Source: Mariniflexile sp. TRM1-10 (lineage in GTDB: Bacteria; Bacteroidota; Bacteroidia; Flavobacteriales; Flavobacteriaceae). From it: a stretch of 64,000 nucleotides of DNA. The translations under genes were made by a program, and so were the position numbers. Of the stretch, positions 60,575 to 64,000 are shown piece after piece (the first letter of the stretch is position 1; the number at the start of each line of letters is the position of its first letter). The notes below the pieces were generated by a model. That model searched no databases, was not told the origin of the DNA, and worked only from the letters and a program-made list of their open reading frames with translations. Location: NCBI RefSeq assembly GCF_003425985.1, contig NZ_CP022985.1, forward strand, positions 37,501-101,500. Reading direction: 5' to 3'.

Positions 60575-61033
60575 TTAAATTGTTCTTGAATCTTTATATT
60601 GTGGAAGGAATTTTTTAACGGCATCCAACATGTTAGCCTTGGCGTTAGGACCGCAAAAAACTTGGCGGGCACCGACACCCGAAAGCGAGTGCCAGAAATC
60701 GAAAACGAAGAACGAGAACCCGACGCCCGAAGGGGAACCCATATTAAATATTGGATAGTACTTATCAGTTCCATCGGTAAAATTCGGCATCTTTCCTTCG
60801 TTGTAAGCTGATACCATTAAAAGCTCAAATTCATGGTGTTTGTGATAAGGATCAAAACCTTCCCATTTTCTGTTAAAGTCATCTTCAGTTGTTCCATTTA
60901 GTTTAAAAATGTCTTCAATACTGTTAATGCGTTCCTTGATGTCTTTTGGAAGTTCTTTAAAGGTTATTTCTCCCGTTTTTTTGTCGAAGCATGCTTCTTG
61001 TCCGTTTGGTGGAATAATTTTTAGTGTCTTCAT
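60575..61033 (-). CDS. DGR variable protein 2
   Basis: 152 residues, paralogue of variable protein 1 in the variable segment. The N-terminus starts MKTLKIIPPNGQEACFDKKT; then a helical zone with KWEGFDPYHKHHEFELLM and KYYPIFNMGSPS, typical of the small phage family with a YYPxF motif. The variable segment is about residues 99-122 (GFSFFVFDFWHSLSGVGARQ). Not a tail fibre and not secreted. Both target genes are adjacent and co-transcribed. Confidence 0.9.
   Translation of the reverse strand: MKTLKIIPPNGQEACFDKKTGEITFKELPKDIKERINSIEDIFKLNGTTEDDFNRKWEGFDPYHKHHEFELLMVSAYNEGKMPNFTDGTDKYYPIFNMGSPSGVGFSFFVFDFWHSLSGVGARQVFCGPNAKANMLDAVKKFLPQYKDSRTI
60667..60739 (-). repeat. DGR variable repeat VR2
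   Basis: 73 bp within variable protein 2. Differs from the TR at 16 of the 18 TR adenines and at none of the other 55 bases. Where both VRs changed, they often carry different bases (for example F/V/F/F instead of D/G/C/G in the variable codons), so they were diversified independently. Confidence 0.95.
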
Positions 61034-61263
61034 AATTTTAATTGCTTTGTTAAATTTTCGATTTCTAATTTTTGTGTGTTTATTTTTCTGCTCATCCCTC
61101 GAATATCAGGGTTCTCTTCAAAAATATCCAGCCGATCCTGGAGCTGCTTGTTTTCTTTTCGCAGGCGTTCGTTTATTCGCAGTACGGCTTTTAGACTTTG
61201 TACCGCGGTAAGTTCTTTGATTTCGTCGCTTACCCCTTTTAATGGTATTAATGTATCTCTCAT
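61030..61263 (-). CDS. Small coiled-coil protein
   Basis: 77 residues: MRDTLIPLKGVSDEIKELTA followed by a coiled coil (RINERLRKENKQLQDRLDIF), basic overall. Its 3' end overlaps variable protein 2 by 4 bp. As a short helical basic protein next to DGR targets it is a secondary candidate for an Avd-like accessory, though much shorter than Avd. Confidence 0.6.
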   Translation of the reverse strand: MRDTLIPLKGVSDEIKELTAVQSLKAVLRINERLRKENKQLQDRLDIFEENPDIRGMSRKINTQKLEIENLTKQLKL

Positions 61264-61370
61264 CGGTTCTTTTTTAAGTCATTTAAAAGTTGTATTAATA
61301 CGGCAATAATAATTCCCAAGCCTATAAAAGCTACACAGAAACCTATTATTGCGCCTATTAAGAATTGCAT
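61260..61370 (-). CDS. Very small membrane protein
   Basis: 36 residues (MQFLIGAIIGFCVAFIGLGI then IIAVLIQLLNDLKKNR), one membrane span. The stop overlaps the next start (ATGA), supporting translation. Confidence 0.55.
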   Translation of the reverse strand: MQFLIGAIIGFCVAFIGLGIIIAVLIQLLNDLKKNR

Positions 61371-61403
61371 TTGTTGTTATTTAACCTCTTTTTTTGGTAG
61401 TTA

Positions 61404-61679
61404 TTAATAGAACTCTGTAGAGGCGATGAGTACGAAATCTTCGCCTACTGACAAATCATATAAGCAAATTTCTTCGGGCATATCATCAGGATTATCTTCG
61501 TCAAATTCGATATTGCGAACCATGATTGTTTTTGCTTCTTCGTCTGAAATATGATCTATGCTTTCAATTTCTTGAATTGGCAAATCAAAATCAGCATCAT
61601 AAGATTTTAGTAGGTGTAATTGGTCTTTGGCAGTACACCATTCTATTCTGCCATCATCGAAAGTTAATTTGAATATCAT
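61404..61679 (-). CDS. Early-region phage protein, unknown
   Basis: 91 residues, acidic (FDEDNPDDMPEEICLYDLSV). It lies in the small-gene early region upstream of the DGR. No motif is recognised. Confidence 0.55.
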   Translation of the reverse strand: MIFKLTFDDGRIEWCTAKDQLHLLKSYDADFDLPIQEIESIDHISDEEAKTIMVRNIEFDEDNPDDMPEEICLYDLSVGEDFVLIASTEFY

Positions 61680-61710
61680 TATTTGATGTGTTTTTAGGTT
61701 ATACTTAAGT

Positions 61711-62133
61711 TTATTTTATTTTATTAATGATGGCGAGCATGTGAATCTCGTTTTTTTGGACCTGCACCATTTTATCTACTACATTACATATCGCGGTTGC
61801 TTGTGCTATATACTCAGGATTCTTTTTAATTTGTATCAAGGTATCTAGCAGCGTTTCTTTTATTACTTTATTCTCTTTGGTTGGTTCGAAAACCGCCAAC
61901 TCATTTTTGGGAACGTAAACAGCGGTAACATGTTTTTGTTTTACAACTGGATCTAACAACGATTGCAAAAAACCCTCTACTTCGCTCATTAAAAAATTAA
62001 GAGGGTTTGGGCAAAATACCACAACGTTGGCGCCTCGCACATCTTTATACTTTTCAATAGTTATGTTTTTGCCTTTATAGTTAAATTGTTTACCAACTAT
62101 GTTATCTAACTTCTGTTTTAATTCTGGACTCAT
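61711..62133 (-). CDS. Early-region phage protein, unknown
   Basis: 140 residues, MSPELKQKLDNIVGKQFNYK at the start; the C-terminal half is helical (ATAICNVVDKMVQVQKNEIH). Similar proteins occur in many Bacteroidota phages near replication genes; function unknown. It overlaps the HNH gene by 4 bp. Confidence 0.6.
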   Translation of the reverse strand: MSPELKQKLDNIVGKQFNYKGKNITIEKYKDVRGANVVVFCPNPLNFLMSEVEGFLQSLLDPVVKQKHVTAVYVPKNELAVFEPTKENKVIKETLLDTLIQIKKNPEYIAQATAICNVVDKMVQVQKNEIHMLAIINKIK

Positions 62134-62945
62134 TTTGTTGCGTTTTTGTATTTGTTAATTTGTCTTGTTACAGCTCCTTTAAGCTGAACCAGTTCTACTA
62201 TTTCTGGAGGGTAATTATGTATGGAATTGCGGCGCATAAGTTCGGCATCGCTTACGCGTTCTAAGTTTATTGGCTCGCAATTATGGGTGTCGCCGTCTTT
62301 AAAAATAATGTTAAACCCTTTTTTTAGTTTTTTGCCTGTGGCTGCCTCCCAATTATATATGTGCTTATATACCAACTTTCTTTTCCCTGGAGGCTTTATC
62401 ATTAAATATGACGTATTATTTCGATTATCATGTCTAACAACCTCAGAGCCGACCGGTAAAGTATTATGCGGACTATGGCCTGTTTTAAAACGCGTGGCTT
62501 TTGTTCGGGCTATAGCTTCTTTGCTCATATATTCATGCTGTTTTTTGCCCTTGTTTTTTGGTTCTTGCCCTTGTCTGTACATCCCTTTTTCTTTCCTGGC
62601 CTCTCGTAATTCTTTTGGAACTTCTAAGCCCATCGCTTTTAATCTTCCGGAGACGCCACAAAAACTCCTATCAAGTTTTTTGGCAATAGCTTTTACCGGC
62701 ATTTGTAAATAATAGTTCTTAATAAACAGATCTTCTTCCTTTGTAAAGGTGGTTCTGCCTTTCAAAGCTTGAGATCTAAATTTTATTTGCTGTTCTTTAG
62801 ACACGACAATACCATACGCTTTAAACACCCTTTTTACAACGGCAGTTGATACATTAAATCTTGCTGCCATTTTCTTTTCAGATAGCAAAAAGGCATTTTC
62901 AATAAAGTATTGTTCCATTTCTGGCGTGCATTTTTTGATAGGCAT
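62130..62945 (-). CDS. HNH endonuclease-like protein with N-terminal DNA-binding helices
   Basis: 271 residues from ATG 62945 (MPIKKCTPEMEQYFIENAFL); the frame opens at 62975. The N-terminal half has two helix-turn-helix-like repeats (SEKKMAARFNVSTAVVKRVF and MPVKAIAKKLDRSFCGVSGR). The C-terminal half reads KHIYNWEAATGKKLKKGFNI then IFKDGDTHNCEPINLERV, the HNH_3 pattern; a Phe stands where a central His is expected (I-I-F-K-D-G-D). It could be a homing-type or phage regulatory endonuclease, possibly inactive. Confidence 0.75.
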   Translation of the reverse strand: MPIKKCTPEMEQYFIENAFLLSEKKMAARFNVSTAVVKRVFKAYGIVVSKEQQIKFRSQALKGRTTFTKEEDLFIKNYYLQMPVKAIAKKLDRSFCGVSGRLKAMGLEVPKELREARKEKGMYRQGQEPKNKGKKQHEYMSKEAIARTKATRFKTGHSPHNTLPVGSEVVRHDNRNNTSYLMIKPPGKRKLVYKHIYNWEAATGKKLKKGFNIIFKDGDTHNCEPINLERVSDAELMRRNSIHNYPPEIVELVQLKGAVTRQINKYKNATK

Positions 62946-62956
62946 AATTATTTGGA

Positions 62957-63118
62957 TTAAAATTTTTTTCCACACACCTTACATTCTTCAATCATATCGA
63001 AATGATCTTGGGGTACGCAAGGTTTAATGGCTTGCGACGGGGTGCATTCTATTGGATTTCCATCGTCTATAGTGAAACATTCGGTGTTACCCGATATTTT
63101 TAAGTATTTTATGGCCAT
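62957..63118 (-). CDS. Small Cys-rich protein
   Basis: 53 residues from ATG 63118 (MAIKYLKISGNTECFTIDDG ... CKVCGKKF). Five cysteines include a CxxC pair (ECKVCGKK), so zinc binding is plausible. The coding frame overlaps the start of the following region by 32 bp with the 101-residue gene; unknown. Confidence 0.55.
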   Translation of the reverse strand: MAIKYLKISGNTECFTIDDGNPIECTPSQAIKPCVPQDHFDMIEECKVCGKKF

Positions 63119-63392
63119 AATTGTTAGCTTGTTTTAAATCTGTTTGTTGTAAATCGTACATTATCGAATCGCGCCAATCTGTTACCGGTACGTATACTTT
63201 TTTTGCTAAAAATAATTCCTGAAGCTTTACTGAATTTGTGTAGGCATCTATCATAAACACGCCTTCTATTTTATTGCTTTCTTCACAATGAACATAGTAA
63301 GGTTGGCCAATTCTTAAAAGCTTTGTTTTTATAACCAAATCGGCTTTTGTCGCAAGCCTAACCTGTACTTCAATTTTTATTATTTCTGCCAT
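63087..63392 (-). CDS. Early-region phage protein, unknown
   Basis: 101 residues, MAEIIKIEVQVRLATKADLV at the start, beta-rich, with VTDWRDSIMYDLQQTDLKQA near the end. It lies just downstream of the replication-type protein at the window edge. No motif is recognised. Confidence 0.6.
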   Translation of the reverse strand: MAEIIKIEVQVRLATKADLVIKTKLLRIGQPYYVHCEESNKIEGVFMIDAYTNSVKLQELFLAKKVYVPVTDWRDSIMYDLQQTDLKQANNYGHKILKNIG

Positions 63393-63424
63393 GGGATTAT
63401 TTATTTAAAAGTTCGAATTGATAA

Positions 63425-64000
63425 TTAAAAAAACTCTAGTTCAGGGTCATCATCATTTTTTGCTTCAGTGTAACTATTAGCGTTTGCTACATTTACAGGC
63501 ACAGGCGGCTCATTCTCTGCAGAATAATCACGTTCGAGCTCTACGACATTTAAATTCTTCATCATGGTATAATTAAAAGCGTAACAGCTGCTACTGCCGT
63601 TCTGGAACTGCAGGCCTTTAATAGCTCCAAGAAAATAAGGTTTGCTCTTGAAATATCCTTTTAACGTGCTTTCGCCAATAGGCTCTTCATTTTTACGTTT
63701 GCTCACCGCTTCCACATAATCTTGATGCACCTTGTTTAATCGAAGAAATAGTATTTCATCAGCGTTTTTGTTGACGACTTCTTCGTAAACCGCTTCTCCT
63801 TCTTTTTTGCCCTGGTATATTTTGAAGTTGGTTTTTTTCTCAATTTTAAAATCGAAATCAATTTTAATAATGCGTCTATCTACCAGGTAACTTAAAGTTT
63901 GCCAGAATTTAGCAGTTCCTTCGGTTTCGCTTATCATACTGCTAGATTCTTGAATAGCCTCAATACAATGATTATAAAAGGCTTTCCACGTAAACGGAAA
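63425..64000 (-). CDS. C-terminal part of a phage replication protein (primase/helicase type), cut by the edge
   Basis: The frame is open to the window edge; only the last 191 residues are seen (start FPFTWKAFYNHCIEAIQESS). Segments AKFWQTLSYLVDRRIIKIDF, ESTLKGYFKSKPYFLGAIKG and an acidic tail (NDDDPELEFF) resemble the C-terminal region of Bacteroidota phage/prophage primase-helicase proteins. Position at the start of the early region agrees. The catalytic domains lie outside the window, so the family is uncertain. Confidence 0.5.
   Translation of the reverse strand, partial: FPFTWKAFYNHCIEAIQESSSMISETEGTAKFWQTLSYLVDRRIIKIDFDFKIEKKTNFKIYQGKKEGEAVYEEVVNKNADEILFLRLNKVHQDYVEAVSKRKNEEPIGESTLKGYFKSKPYFLGAIKGLQFQNGSSSCYAFNYTMMKNLNVVELERDYSAENEPPVPVNVANANSYTEAKNDDDPELEFF

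Larger units (their letters stand above)
20137..64000. mobile_element. Prophage (siphovirus-like), left part; right end outside the window
   Basis: It runs from the 3' end of tRNA-Lys to beyond the window edge. It contains a tyrosine integrase next to the tRNA and a long leftward array of phage structural, lysis and early genes: tape measure, portal, terminase, capsid, protease, holin, endolysin, fibres and a DGR. No attR (repeat of the tRNA 3' end) is found in the window, so the element is longer than 43.8 kb. Integrity of head, tail, lysis and integration functions suggests it is complete and possibly active. Confidence 0.95.

Noticed and set aside
60185..61033. The two target genes as simple tandem duplicates
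   Set aside because: Outside the 73-bp VR and the few flanking codons they have little similarity; inside, differences fall only on template adenines, which duplication and drift do not give.

Overview
The window (AT-rich, + strand given) is chromosomal DNA of a member of the Bacteroidota, almost certainly family Flavobacteriaceae. The evidence is the thrS-infC-rpmI-rplT order, Bacteroidota-type promoters (TTG, about 20 bp, TAnnTTTG), Sec and lipoprotein signal peptides typical of the phylum, and host genes such as accA, dnaB, tgt and an LptF/G-family permease of flavobacterial type. From about 20.14 kb to the right edge it is a prophage integrated at a tRNA-Lys gene. The right end of the prophage (attR) lies outside the window.

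Host part (1-20136). thrS, infC (non-AUG start), rpmI and rplT form a translation block ending in a strong terminator. Then come a convergent adenylate-forming ligase / ATP-grasp pair, a lipoprotein with a predicted thioester domain, a YjbQ-family protein and a small lipoprotein. A leftward block follows: secreted 'asparagine synthetase B'-like protein, dnaB, accA, EamA transporter, LptF/G permease, tgt. The end of the host part holds an outer-membrane beta-barrel protein, an FKBP-type isomerase lipoprotein, an S4 protein, a phosphoribosyltransferase, shikimate kinase and tRNA-Lys(TTT). Two copies of a non-coding repeat with GTTTAAACTTTTT terminal inverted repeats (1-154 and 7468-7739) sit next to genes.

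Prophage (20137-64000+). A rightward tyrosine integrase lies next to the tRNA; almost everything else is leftward. Read in the direction of transcription (right to left) the order is: replication-type protein (cut by the edge), small early genes and an HNH protein, a diversity-generating retroelement (DGR), a repeat-rich AT-rich segment (possible origin), tail-fibre-like genes, a lysis cassette (holin, M15 endolysin, unimolecular spanin-like protein), head protease, major capsid protein, a possible -1 frameshift pair, PLD-like protein, Tad2 (anti-Thoeris) homologue, terminase, a cassette site at the terminase 3' end, portal and connectors, a moron segment, tape measure, and distal tail proteins. 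The 1263-residue tape measure suggests a siphovirus.

Main discovery: a DGR at 59.0-61.0 kb. It has a reverse transcriptase with DGR-type motifs, one 73-bp template repeat (TR), and two adjacent target genes each carrying a 73-bp variable repeat (VR). Read on the coding strand, every TR/VR difference (13 in VR1, 16 in VR2) falls on one of the 18 TR adenines and none on the other 55 positions. That is the signature of adenine-specific mutagenic homing. The targets are small signal-less proteins of the early region, not tail fibres, and no recognisable Avd gene is present.

Other structure: a 12-bp motif (CATGTCTTAAAC in the transcription direction) lies 42-61 nt upstream of five late genes, twice just after a terminator, so it is probably a phage-specific late promoter or activator element. 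A perfect 68-bp direct repeat of the terminase 3' end flanks accessory genes. Eight CTTGAACT/AGTTCAAG repeats cluster next to an AT-rich tract. Two related 25-bp palindromes look like operators.
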